A stretch of DNA of 9,525 nucleotides from Amoebophilaceae bacterium UBA1467 (GTDB taxonomy: Bacteria > Bacteroidota > Bacteroidia > Cytophagales > Amoebophilaceae): the NCBI GenBank assembly GCA_002325615.1, contig DCSL01000007.1, positions 1-9,525 of the forward strand, written 5' to 3'. The translations under genes were made by a program, and so were the position numbers. Below the pieces are notes generated by a model that was not told the origin of the DNA, ran no database searches, and saw only the letters and a program-made list of their open reading frames with translations. This document shows, piece by piece, positions 1 through 6,263 of this stretch (position 1 is the first letter of the stretch; every line of letters begins with the position of its first letter).

Positions 1-78
1 GCCACAATGGTTTTAAATCTCTTTCTGATTTAGTGCCAAATAATTTGGTGAATAGTTTGAGCATATGAGTGCAAATTT

Positions 79-93
79 ATACCCGTTGGGTAT
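79..93. repeat. Short perfect hairpin
   Basis: The arms ATACCC (79-84) and GGGTAT (88-93) pair perfectly around a three-base loop. No T-run follows on either side, so a terminator role is not supported. It lies close after the stop codon at 66-68 of a short open frame that enters from the left edge. Confidence 0.4.
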
Positions 94-196
94 CCGCCTT
101 GTAAACTTATGAGATTTTTTCGAAACAGTTTTTTTTGTTAAAAATCATTAATCGTCCCTTGGCAAAGCCTTTTACTTGATCTTTAGTCAATCTTTT

Positions 197-212
197 GCCT
201 TGCCGGCAAGGC
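197..212. repeat. 16-bp perfect palindrome
   Basis: GCCTTGCCGGCAAGGC reads the same on both strands. A related word, GGCAAAGCC at 161-169, matches GGCAAGGCC (205-213) at eight of nine bases. The GGCAAAG arm at 161-167 can also pair, with one bulge, with CTTTTGCC at 192-199, so two alternative folds compete. It directly abuts the hairpin at 213-243. A dimeric protein site or part of a repeated intergenic element would both fit; nothing in the sequence decides between them. Confidence 0.5.
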
Positions 213-243
213 CCTACTTTTTTCCTAGCATGAAAAAAGTGGG
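213..243. repeat. 12-bp stem-loop containing T6/A6 runs
   Basis: The arm 213-224 pairs with 232-243 (one T-G wobble) around the seven-base loop 225-231. The T6 and A6 runs are inside the stem rather than after it, so this is not a standard intrinsic terminator in either direction. Together with the palindrome at 197-212 it forms a tandem pair of inverted repeats, which suggests a palindromic intergenic repeat family, but only one copy is visible here. Confidence 0.45.
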
Positions 244-444
244 AGCATGCAAAGTTGTGCCGTTGGCGAGGAAGGCTGTTATAGGCCCCTAGGCCTCGAT
301 AGAATACCCCAAAGATAATTCACGAAATAGTGAATATACTTTTGCAATAGTCGAATGTCTTCTACTACAGACTATTACCGATGCTAGGCATGGTGTTATC
401 AAGGTCCTTTACCACTTGTTATTGACAGAAAAAGTACTCTCTAT

Positions 445-1224
445 CTATGCATTGCAGTCTACCTCTCCTTTAAAGACCATCCTGGCTGGGCCTATCAACT
501 GAATATCTTGAAAGTGGTGGTGGTTTTTTTTCGTAAAACCCACCTGAAGTACCCCTCCTTGGGTGTGGATGGTGATAGGACTTGTATGGCCCTTGGTGGC
601 AGCGATGAGTGCAGCTGCTACTACACCCGTACCACAAGAAAGCGTTTCATCCTCTACCCCTCGTTCATAAGTTCTCACAATGAGTTTGTTGTCTTGTTCT
701 AGACTCACAAAGTTAACATTGACGCCTTCCTTTTGAAAGGGTAGCGTGTTCCTAATTTGCTTGCCTGCTTCGTAAACGTTCAAGTCTTTCCAATCATCTA
801 TGTGTTTCACGTAGTGAGGCGATCCAGTATTGAGCAAGTAGCCATCCTTCAAGATTCGTATCTCAGAGACATCTCTCAGCTGTAAATGAATCAAATCCTC
901 CTTGATAGATGCCTGATGGGGCCCGTCTGTAGTCAGGAAGTAGGCTTCTTGGTCGATGATGCCTAGTTGGTTAGCAAGATGCACCGCACACCTGCTGCCA
1001 TTGCCACAGAAGCTTTGGCTACCATCTGCATTGTGGTAAACCATTTCAAAGTCGTATTCGCGATGATTTTTGATCACCATCAATCCATCAGCACCTATGC
1101 CAAAGCGGCGGTCGCATAGTTCTTGAACCAGTTGAGTGGAATAAGCGTGGAGTATATCCTCCCTATTGTCAACAATGATAAAATCATTGCCTGTTCCTTG
1201 ATATTTGTAGAAAGATAGGTGCAT
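445..1224 (-). CDS. dapF: Diaminopimelate epimerase
   Basis: DapF interconverts LL- and meso-diaminopimelate in the cytoplasm, giving the precursor of lysine and of the peptidoglycan cross-link. The 259-residue protein is slightly shorter than the usual 270 to 280. Both halves of the pseudo-symmetric active site are visible: NADGSQSFCGNGSRC (residues 65-79), with catalytic Cys73, and ERGVEDETLSCGTG (187-200), with catalytic Cys197. The N-terminal YQGTGNDFIIVDN (residues 8-20) and RRFGIGADGL (39-48) are also typical. The ATG at 1222-1224 gives the expected family start MHLSFYKYQGTGNDF, so I kept it. The gene lies on the same strand as rplS but beyond its terminator, so it probably has its own promoter. 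A weak -7 match, TACCTTTA on the minus strand (1249-1256), lies 24 bases upstream. No clear terminator follows the stop. Confidence 0.96.
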   Translation of the reverse strand: MHLSFYKYQGTGNDFIIVDNREDILHAYSTQLVQELCDRRFGIGADGLMVIKNHREYDFEMVYHNADGSQSFCGNGSRCAVHLANQLGIIDQEAYFLTTDGPHQASIKEDLIHLQLRDVSEIRILKDGYLLNTGSPHYVKHIDDWKDLNVYEAGKQIRNTLPFQKEGVNVNFVSLEQDNKLIVRTYERGVEDETLSCGTGVVAAALIAATKGHTSPITIHTQGGVLQVGFTKKNHHHFQDIQLIGPARMVFKGEVDCNA

Positions 1225-1248
1225 AGGATGCTGCTCACATTCAATGGA

Positions 1249-1256
1249 TAAAGGTA
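1249..1256 (-). promoter_or_regulatory. Weak candidate -7 element for dapF
   Basis: The minus strand reads TACCTTTA, one base away from the Bacteroidota -7 consensus TAnnTTTG, and ends 24 bases before the dapF ATG. It sits between the rplS terminator and dapF, where a promoter would be needed if termination is efficient. I see no TTG at the expected upstream distance, so this is only a candidate. Confidence 0.2.
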
Positions 1257-1294
1257 CAAAAAAGCAATAGCCTCCGGTAGGGGGCTATTGCTTT
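1257..1294 (-). terminator. Intrinsic terminator of rplS
   Basis: The arms 1261-1272 and 1283-1294 are perfectly complementary over 12 bp (AAAGCAATAGCC with GGCTATTGCTTT). The stem can extend to 15 bp through a T-G wobble and two more C-G pairs, leaving the tetraloop 1276-1279. Read on the minus strand, the stem is followed by TTTTTTG, giving the hairpin plus U-tract of a rho-independent terminator. It lies 36 bases after the rplS stop and before dapF. On the plus strand no T-run follows, so it works in one direction only. Confidence 0.85.
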
Positions 1295-1329
1295 GGTAGC
1301 CTATTGTGTGGGATAAGCCTCGTGAAAAA

Positions 1330-1686
1330 CTATATGCGCTTCTCTTTCACTTTAGCTGCTTTGCCTTTTTTGCCCCGCAAGTAATACAGCCGTGCTCTTC
1401 TCACTACTCCCTGGCGCGTTACCTCTATTTTGTCAATGTTAGGAGAGAGGAGAGGAAAGATCCGCTCTACACCTATGTCACCAGATAGCTTCCTGACTGT
1501 AAAGGTTTCGCCATTGGTGTTCACATTTCTTCGTTGAATGACTGTACCCTGGAACTGCTGGATTCTTTCCTTACTACCTTCTTTAATCTTCACGTGCACA
1601 TTGACGTCGTCGCCCGCCTTAAAGTCGGGCAAGGCTTGTCTTCTCACGCTGTACTCCGCCTCTACTAATTTGATAAGTTTGTTCAT
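1330..1686 (-). CDS. rplS: 50S ribosomal protein L19
   Basis: L19 belongs to the large ribosomal subunit and sits near the interface with the 30S subunit. The 118-residue product has the normal family length and layout: an N-terminal helix MNKLIKLVEAEY, then PDFKAGDDVNVHVKIKEGSKER (residues 20-41), QFQGTVIQRRN (44-54), the core GVERIFPLLSPNIDKIEV (72-89) and the basic tail RRARLYYLRGKKGKAAKVKEKRI. The frame stays open upstream of 1686. I chose the ATG at 1684-1686 because it gives the family's standard start and because the promoter-like element at 1719-1726 lies only just upstream, so a longer protein would not be transcribed from it. It appears to be transcribed alone, with its own promoter and terminator. 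In many bacteria rplS follows trmD or rimM, but neither is next to it here. Confidence 0.95.
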   Translation of the reverse strand: MNKLIKLVEAEYSVRRQALPDFKAGDDVNVHVKIKEGSKERIQQFQGTVIQRRNVNTNGETFTVRKLSGDIGVERIFPLLSPNIDKIEVTRQGVVRRARLYYLRGKKGKAAKVKEKRI

Positions 1687-1718
1687 GCTATTGGGGTGTA
1701 TTGGTATCGTAGGAGAGG

Positions 1719-1726
1719 CAAATATA
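1719..1726 (-). promoter_or_regulatory. -7 promoter element of rplS
   Basis: The minus strand reads TATATTTG, an exact match to the Bacteroidota housekeeping -7 element TAnnTTTG. It would start a transcript near 1712-1714, about 27 bases before the rplS ATG. I see no TTG at the usual distance of about 19 bases upstream; the nearest is only 10 bases away. The match and position are seen in the sequence; promoter activity is inferred. Confidence 0.6.
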
Positions 1727-1785
1727 CGATATTTTCCAACTTTCACATCGCCTGTCGAGTTTACTGAGCTTCTCCAAAATATCCT

Positions 1786-1793
1786 TAATTTTG
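1786..1793 (+). promoter_or_regulatory. Candidate -7 promoter element of lepA
   Basis: TAATTTTG matches TAnnTTTG exactly and lies 16 bases before the lepA ATG, in the same 123-bp gap as the divergent rplS element. Transcription would begin about ten bases or fewer before the start codon, giving an unusually short leader. No clear -33 TTG is visible. A random match is possible in this AT-rich stretch. Confidence 0.4.
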
Positions 1794-1809
1794 AGCACGC
1801 GCTATCGCC

Positions 1810-3597
1810 ATGAAAAACATCCGCAATTTCTGCATCATTGCCCACATCGACCATGGCAAAAGTACCCTGGCCGACAGGCTGCTCGAGGCCACTCAAACCG
1901 TATCAGGAAGAGACTCTCAGGCGCAGCTGTTAGATGATATGGACTTAGAGCGGGAACGGGGCATCACGATTAAGAGTCATGCTATCCAGATGCACTACAC
2001 TTTTGCAGGTAACTCGTATTTACTCAATCTGATTGATACGCCGGGTCATGTAGACTTTTCGTACGAAGTCTCTCGTTCTATAGCTGCTTGTGAGGGCGCT
2101 CTCCTCGTGGTAGATGCTGCACAGGGTATTGAAGCACAGACTATCTCCAACCTCTACTTGGCGTTGGATCACGATCTGGAAATTATTCCTGTGCTCAATA
2201 AGATAGACCTGCCAGGTGCCATGCCCGAGGAAGTCAAAGACCAGATGATAGACTTGTTGGGCTGTGAGCGCGAAAGCATTATTGAAGCCAGTGCCAAAGA
2301 AGGAATCGGTATTGAAGCCATTTTACAAGCCATTGTAGCACGTATCCCTGCTCCTGTTGGAGACCCTAAAGCCCCGCTGCAGGCTATGATTTTTGATTCT
2401 GTATATAACTCCTTCCGAGGCATAGAAGTCTACTTCAAGGTCTTCAATGGCACGATTAGTAAGGGAGACCAAGTAAAGTTTCTTAGTACAGGAAAAACCT
2501 ATGGAGTAGATGAGATCGGTGTTCTCAAGTTGCACCAAACGCCCCAACCATCGCTCAACGCAGGCCATGTAGGTTACCTCATCTCTGGTATCAAAGACGC
2601 TCGAGAAGTCAAGGTAGGAGATACTATTACCCATGTGAGTCGCCCCTGCAGTGAAGCGGCCAAAGGCTTTGCAGATGTCAAGCCTATGGTTTTTGCAGGC
2701 GTCTATCCTGTAGAGACAACCGCGTATGAAGAACTGCGGGCATCGATGGAAAAACTACAACTCAATGATGCCGCTTTGGTCTGGGAACCTGAAACGTCCG
2801 CTGCTTTAGGGTTTGGTTTTCGATGTGGTTTCTTGGGTATGCTGCACATGGAGATCGTACAAGAGCGGTTAGAAAGAGAATTTGATATGACTGTGATCAC
2901 TACAGTCCCTTCAGTACAGTTCCATGTGGTTGACAAGCAAGGACATACCAAGGTAGTGAATGCTCCCGCTGAGATGCCTGACCCTGGCACGATCGATCAG
3001 ATCAAAGAGCCCTTTATCAATGCTCAGATTATTACCAAGCCAGAATTTATCGGTAGCATCATGAAGTTGTGTCTGGACAAAAGAGGCACGCTTAAAAATC
3101 AGGTGTACCTCACTACCGATCGGGTGGAGCTTTCTTTTTCGTTACCGTTGGCCGAAATCGTGTTCGACTTCTTTGATAAGCTCAAGAGCCTTTCCAAAGG
3201 CTATGCATCGTTAGACTACGAGCTGACTGGCTTTGTGCCGTCTCACCTAGTGAAACTAGATATTTTGCTCAACGGCGAAAAGGTAGATGCCCTCTCAGCC
3301 ATTGTACACCGTGCCAAAGCCTATGCATGGGGTAAGAAACTTTGCGAAAAACTGAAAGAACTTATCCCGCGTCAGATGTTTGAGATTGCCATCCAGGCAG
3401 CCATTGGTGCTAAGGTAGTTGCTCGAGAAACCGTGAAAGCGCTTCGCAAGAATGTCATTGCAAAATGCTACGGAGGCGATATATCTAGAAAAAGGAAATT
3501 GCTAGAAAAGCAGAAAAAAGGCAAAAAGCGCATGCGGCAAGTAGGCGCTGTAGAGATACCACAAGAGGCCTTTCTAGCAGTTTTAAAGCTAGAATAG
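1810..3597 (+). CDS. lepA: Translation factor LepA (EF-4), ribosomal GTPase
   Basis: LepA is a cytoplasmic GTPase that binds the ribosome at the EF-G site and is linked to ribosome assembly and to back-translocation or relief of stalled elongation. The 595 residues match the full family length. The GTPase signatures are all present: AHIDHGKS (11-18), RGIT (50-53), DTPGH (76-80), NKID (130-133) and SAK (161-163). Domain II follows at about 187-270, EF-G-like domains III and V at about 290-480, and the LepA-specific C-terminal domain from about 485, including ARETVKALRKNVIAKCYGGD (538-557) and the basic SRKRKLLEKQKKGKKRMRQ. The ATG at 1810 gives the classic start MKNIRNFCIIAHIDHGKS, with no Shine-Dalgarno site before it. 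It is divergent from rplS. In E. coli lepA pairs with lepB; no signal peptidase gene is next to it here. Confidence 0.98.
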   Translation: MKNIRNFCIIAHIDHGKSTLADRLLEATQTVSGRDSQAQLLDDMDLERERGITIKSHAIQMHYTFAGNSYLLNLIDTPGHVDFSYEVSRSIAACEGALLVVDAAQGIEAQTISNLYLALDHDLEIIPVLNKIDLPGAMPEEVKDQMIDLLGCERESIIEASAKEGIGIEAILQAIVARIPAPVGDPKAPLQAMIFDSVYNSFRGIEVYFKVFNGTISKGDQVKFLSTGKTYGVDEIGVLKLHQTPQPSLNAGHVGYLISGIKDAREVKVGDTITHVSRPCSEAAKGFADVKPMVFAGVYPVETTAYEELRASMEKLQLNDAALVWEPETSAALGFGFRCGFLGMLHMEIVQERLEREFDMTVITTVPSVQFHVVDKQGHTKVVNAPAEMPDPGTIDQIKEPFINAQIITKPEFIGSIMKLCLDKRGTLKNQVYLTTDRVELSFSLPLAEIVFDFFDKLKSLSKGYASLDYELTGFVPSHLVKLDILLNGEKVDALSAIVHRAKAYAWGKKLCEKLKELIPRQMFEIAIQAAIGAKVVARETVKALRKNVIAKCYGGDISRKRKLLEKQKKGKKRMRQVGAVEIPQEAFLAVLKLE

Positions 3598-3616
3598 AGC
3601 AATGATCAACGTTGCG

Positions 3617-3696
3617 GGATGATGCATGAGCCGAGTACGCTACCCTAACTATCTCGAGCACTCATGAACGCTGGGGCTAACCTGAACGCATCATTC
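3617..3696. other. Potentially structured lepA-folD spacer
   Basis: The 130 bases between lepA and folD hold nested complementary words. GGATGATGC (3617-3625) pairs with GCATCATTC (3688-3696) with one G-T wobble. ATGAG (3626-3630) pairs with CTCAT (3661-3665), and CGAG (3632-3635) with CTCG (3653-3656). Together these could fold into a branched structure. A tandem CATCATT repeat (3689-3702) follows. I recognise no known RNA family or promoter element here. The short arms could be chance. Confidence 0.25.
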
Positions 3697-3727
3697 ATCA
3701 TTCAATTATTCATAACTAAAAAAAGGG

Positions 3728-4612
3728 GTGATTCTTCTCAACGGAAAAGCAACGGCAGCTACTATTCGGGAAAAACTCTCCCAACAAGTACATGCTGTTC
3801 AAGTTAGCGGTGGGAAGGTGCCCCATTTGGCTGTGATGCTCATTGGCAATGACCCGGCTAGTCATACTTATGTCAATGCCAAGCTCAAAGCATGCCAAGA
3901 AGTAGGATTTCGGTCTACCCTCATCCAGCATGCAACTATCCAAGAGGCGGACTTATTGCGGCACATTGAACATATTAACAATGATTCAACAATCGATGGG
4001 CTGGTTGTACAACTTCCCTTGCCTCCACACATCAGCGTACAAAAAGTAATCCACCACATGAAGCCCGAAAAAGATGTAGACGGGTTCCACGCACTTAATT
4101 GTGGCAGAATGGCCCGTAACTTGCCAGCGCATGTACCAGCCACACCGTTAGGCATCTTAACGTTGTTGGCCCACTACCAGATTGAAACCAGGGGCAAGCA
4201 TTGTGTTATTGTAGGCCGAAGCCACACTGTAGGCGCGCCTCTGAGTATTTTAATGAGCCAAGATAGCTATCCAGGCAATGCCACAGTGACACTTTGCCAT
4301 AGCCATACCCAGCACCTGGACGAATTCACACGCCAAGCAGATATTTTAGTGGCTGCTGTGGGAAAATCCCGGCTGATCACTGCCAGCATGGTTAAAGCAG
4401 GGGCGGTGGTCATTGATGTAGGTATTACACGTGAGCCAGATAAAACCCGGAAGTTGGGGTATCGCCTGCAAGGTGATGTGGATTTTGTGCAGGTGGCGCC
4501 ACGTTGTAGCTACATTACGCCTGTGCCTGGTGGGGTAGGTCCCATGACCATTGCGGCTTTGCTGCTCAACACCCTGCGCGCAGCACAGAGTAAAGTGTAT
4601 ACCTCAGACTAA
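3728..4612 (+). CDS. folD: Bifunctional methylenetetrahydrofolate dehydrogenase / methenyltetrahydrofolate cyclohydrolase
   Basis: FolD oxidises 5,10-methylene-THF with NADP+ and then hydrolyses the methenyl product to 10-formyl-THF, feeding purine and formyl-methionine synthesis in the cytoplasm. The 294-residue protein has the family length. Active-site features are visible: SHTYVNAKLKACQEVGF (45-61), with Tyr48 and catalytic Lys52; VVQLPLP (93-99), with Gln95; KDVDGF (115-120), with Asp118; the nucleotide-binding IVGRSHTVGAPLSILM (161-176); and the closing TPVPGGVGPMTIAALLLNT (264-282). The start is a GTG at 3728, giving MILLNGKATA as in homologues. The bases before it are A-rich with GGG and contain no normal Shine-Dalgarno spacing. 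It lies 130 bases after lepA and 124 before the antiporter gene, so co-transcription is uncertain. Confidence 0.97.
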   Translation: MILLNGKATAATIREKLSQQVHAVQVSGGKVPHLAVMLIGNDPASHTYVNAKLKACQEVGFRSTLIQHATIQEADLLRHIEHINNDSTIDGLVVQLPLPPHISVQKVIHHMKPEKDVDGFHALNCGRMARNLPAHVPATPLGILTLLAHYQIETRGKHCVIVGRSHTVGAPLSILMSQDSYPGNATVTLCHSHTQHLDEFTRQADILVAAVGKSRLITASMVKAGAVVIDVGITREPDKTRKLGYRLQGDVDFVQVAPRCSYITPVPGGVGPMTIAALLLNTLRAAQSKVYTSD

Positions 4613-4671
4613 GGAGCGCAACACCCGGAAGCAGCCTGCTAGCGGTGCAAAGTCTTGCCGGTGTTATTCCT
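4612..4671 (+). other. Long imperfect hairpin after folD
   Basis: Starting at the last base of the folD stop codon, AGGAG (4612-4616) can pair with TTCCT (4667-4671), AACACC (4620-4625) with GGTGTT (4660-4665), and GGAAG (4627-4631) with CTTGCC (4654-4659) allowing a bulge. The inner part can also fold, for example GCA (4631-4633) with TGC (4646-4648). No T-run follows, so it is a poor intrinsic terminator. It includes GGAAGCAGCC, a word found in bacterial SRP RNA, but the rest of that RNA is missing. It may be a processing or termination structure for folD mRNA or an unrecognised small RNA. Confidence 0.35.
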
Positions 4672-4698
4672 ATTGAGCAAGCTTTTCCCGGCTAAATC

Positions 4699-4711
4699 CT
4701 TGAAATTCAAG
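4699..4711. promoter_or_regulatory. Inverted repeat and possible promoter before nhaD
   Basis: CTTGAA (4699-4704) and TTCAAG (4706-4711) form a perfect inverted repeat around one base, the size of a small operator half-site pair. The TTG at 4700-4702 is followed after 19 bases by TAAATTGG (4722-4729), one mismatch from the Bacteroidota -7 element and at the usual spacing from a -33 TTG. Transcription from it would begin almost at the ATG, and the same bases also form a GGAGG Shine-Dalgarno-like motif, so the promoter reading is uncertain. Confidence 0.25.
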
Positions 4712-4727
4712 TCAAATGACCTAAATT

Positions 4728-4732
4728 GGAGG
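4728..4732 (+). promoter_or_regulatory. Shine-Dalgarno-like site of nhaD
   Basis: GGAGG lies four bases before the ATG at 4737. The spacing is slightly short, but it is the clearest Shine-Dalgarno-like motif at any start in this window and supports the chosen start. Confidence 0.45.
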
Positions 4733-4736
4733 CCTT

Positions 4737-6263
4737 ATGTTTTCGTGTATCCAACGCCCTTGCTTTGTTGTGTTGTGCTTGTTATGGCTTGTTAATAGCC
4801 CGATCACAAAAGCAGTGCCTCTGATGCAAAAGGCACCAACAACCCAAGAACAACTATTAGATAGTACTGGAAATTCCGTAGCACTAGGCCCTGCTGTGGC
4901 AGCTACAGCAGGGCCTAGTGCTACAGACCAAGCCGACTTGCCCCCTAACTGGCTGGTTGTGCCTTTTGTGGTGCTCTTGCTGATGATTGCCACAGGACCG
5001 TTGTTGTACGAAAAATTTTGGCACCAGCACTATCCCAAAGTGGCTATACTGTTGGCAGTTGTAGTACTTGCCTATTACCTCTTGGTTCTACATGATTGGG
5101 GAAAGCCCATAGAAGCCCTGATGGAATATGCGCAATTCATTGCATTGATAGCTGCTTTGTACGTGACTGCTGGCGGAATTTTAATAGCGGTGAACAAGCG
5201 GGCTACACCCTTGATCAACTTAGGTGTACTATTTACAGGCGCTGCTATGGCCAACTTGATTGGCACAACAGGGGCTTCTATGCTGCTCATTCGACCTTAT
5301 ATGAGGTTGAACCAGGGTAGAATCAAGGTATACCATATTGTGTTCTTTATTTTTATAGTGAGTAATATAGGGGGTGCACTTACACCTATTGGTGATCCTC
5401 CGCTTTTTTTGGGGTTCTTGGGTGGAGTGCCTTTTTTCTGGACGCTACAACATAATTTACTACCCTGGCTGACCGCACTTTTGTTACTAGGTATTGTCTT
5501 CTATTATTTGGATACCCACAATGCCAGCAATACAGAGCAAGCATCTATCGACCCAGCCAAGCCCACCCTTCACTTGGTAGGCAAGCACAACTTTATTTGG
5601 TTTGCCATCATTATTGGTGCTGTTTTTATAGACCCCAACATCTTTGATTGGGTGCCTGCCCTCCGCTACGGTCATTACTCCTTCTCCTTTGTGCGGGAGC
5701 TTATCCTTCTGGGCGTAGCGTGGCTCTCCTACCATTACGCAGATCAGCATGCGGTGCAAGAAAATGCGTTTAGTTGGGCACCCCTCAGAGAGGTAGTAGT
5801 GCTCTTTGTGGGCATCTTTGGCACCATGATTCCTGCACTACAGTTGATTAGTGCTTTTGCAGGATCTGAAACAGGGCATGCTGTCATTACGCACAATACA
5901 CTTTACTGGGGCGCTGGTATCTTCTCTTCCATATTAGATAACGCTCCTACGTACCTCAACTTTGGGGCGGCTAGCATGGCCGCCCACGGGGCCGATATCA
6001 CTGCTGTGGCAGACGTCAAGGCATTTGCTGCCGGAGGTATTTTTCACAACTCTGTGCTACAGCTCAAGGCCATCTCTATTGCATCGGTGTTCTTTGGAGC
6101 CATGACCTACATTGGTAACGGACCTAATTTTATGGTCAAAGCCATTGCTGAGCATCTGGGCCTACGCATGCCTTCTTTCCTTGCCTACATCCTTCGGTTT
6201 TCAGTGCCCATCTTACTCCCTGTACTCGTTATTATTTGGCTGTTATTCTTTGCTTTTGCGTAG
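4737..6263 (+). CDS. nhaD: NhaD-type Na+/H+ antiporter with signal peptide
   Basis: This is an inner-membrane transporter of the ion transporter (ArsB/NhaD) superfamily, expected to expel Na+ (or Li+) in exchange for protons. The 508 residues begin with a signal peptide: Arg7, a hydrophobic core at about 9-19, and a possible cut after SPITKA at residue 26. A linker to about residue 70 leads into roughly twelve hydrophobic segments. Family motifs are IGTTGASMLLIRPYMRLN (175-192), LTPIGDPPLFLGFLGGVPFFW (215-235), SSILDNAPTYLNF (397-409) and TYIGNGPNFMVKAIAEHLG (457-475), with charged residues buried in the last helices as expected for ion binding. A perfect DNA inverted repeat encodes linker residues 48-63. 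It is followed 92 bases later by ftsQ, so it may be transcribed into the division genes. The gene symbol rests on family motifs; substrate preference is inferred. Confidence 0.85.
   Translation: MFSCIQRPCFVVLCLLWLVNSPITKAVPLMQKAPTTQEQLLDSTGNSVALGPAVAATAGPSATDQADLPPNWLVVPFVVLLLMIATGPLLYEKFWHQHYPKVAILLAVVVLAYYLLVLHDWGKPIEALMEYAQFIALIAALYVTAGGILIAVNKRATPLINLGVLFTGAAMANLIGTTGASMLLIRPYMRLNQGRIKVYHIVFFIFIVSNIGGALTPIGDPPLFLGFLGGVPFFWTLQHNLLPWLTALLLLGIVFYYLDTHNASNTEQASIDPAKPTLHLVGKHNFIWFAIIIGAVFIDPNIFDWVPALRYGHYSFSFVRELILLGVAWLSYHYADQHAVQENAFSWAPLREVVVLFVGIFGTMIPALQLISAFAGSETGHAVITHNTLYWGAGIFSSILDNAPTYLNFGAASMAAHGADITAVADVKAFAAGGIFHNSVLQLKAISIASVFFGAMTYIGNGPNFMVKAIAEHLGLRMPSFLAYILRFSVPILLPVLVIIWLLFFAFA
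4878..4924. repeat. 47-bp perfect inverted repeat inside nhaD
   Basis: The 20-base arm GTAGCACTAGGCCCTGCTGT (4878-4897) is the exact reverse complement of 4905-4924, around the seven-base spacer GGCAGCT. It starts on the first base of codon 48 and encodes VALGPAVAATAGPSAT (48-63) in the linker between signal peptide and first helix. The minus strand, in its matching frame, encodes exactly the same 16 residues. No T-run follows, and it lies mid-gene, so it is not a terminator. It looks like an inserted palindromic element that was tolerated because it stays in frame and falls in a flexible periplasmic loop. Confidence 0.85.

Larger units (their letters stand above)
1..444. other. Gene-free region rich in inverted repeats
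   Basis: No recognisable gene lies here. It contains a small hairpin at 79-93, a 16-bp palindrome at 197-212, a 12-bp stem at 213-243, a 6-bp inverted repeat at 318-323/330-335 and a 7-bp inverted repeat at 346-352/370-376. Two fragments of open frame can be seen. A plus-strand tail of 21 codons ends at the TGA at 66-68 and could be the end of a gene lying left of the window. A minus-strand frame of 70 codons (319 down to a TAA at 107-109) has its only methionine near its end. Neither resembles a family I know, and I do not call them genes. The region lies downstream of dapF, and I see no clear terminator for that gene. Confidence 0.6.

Noticed and set aside
3..68. Tail of a gene entering from the left edge (21 open codons ending in TGA)
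   Set aside because: Too short and without a recognisable motif; an open run of this length is expected by chance.
107..319. Minus-strand 70-codon open frame
   Set aside because: It has no start codon apart from a methionine near its end, its composition is unlike the neighbouring proteins, and it crosses several inverted repeats. Kept only as part of a finding.
1687..1896. N-terminal extension of L19 to a 188-residue protein
   Set aside because: The extra residues overlap lepA and the divergent promoter region, do not resemble L19, and would lie upstream of the predicted transcript start.
3572..3594. TTCTAGC/GCTAGAA hairpin as a lepA terminator
   Set aside because: It is only 7 bp, lies within the last codons of lepA and has no following T-run.
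4620..4665. Possible SRP (4.5S) RNA gene because of GGAAGCAGCC
   Set aside because: The required 5' side (GGTCAGG-like) and the GGAA tip followed by the repeated GGNAGCAGC arrangement are absent, and the surrounding pairing does not form the SRP helix 8.
4721..4993. Minus-strand 90-residue open frame across the nhaD palindrome
   Set aside because: It is a shadow of nhaD. Its shared peptide with NhaD is explained by the inverted repeat, not by a second gene.
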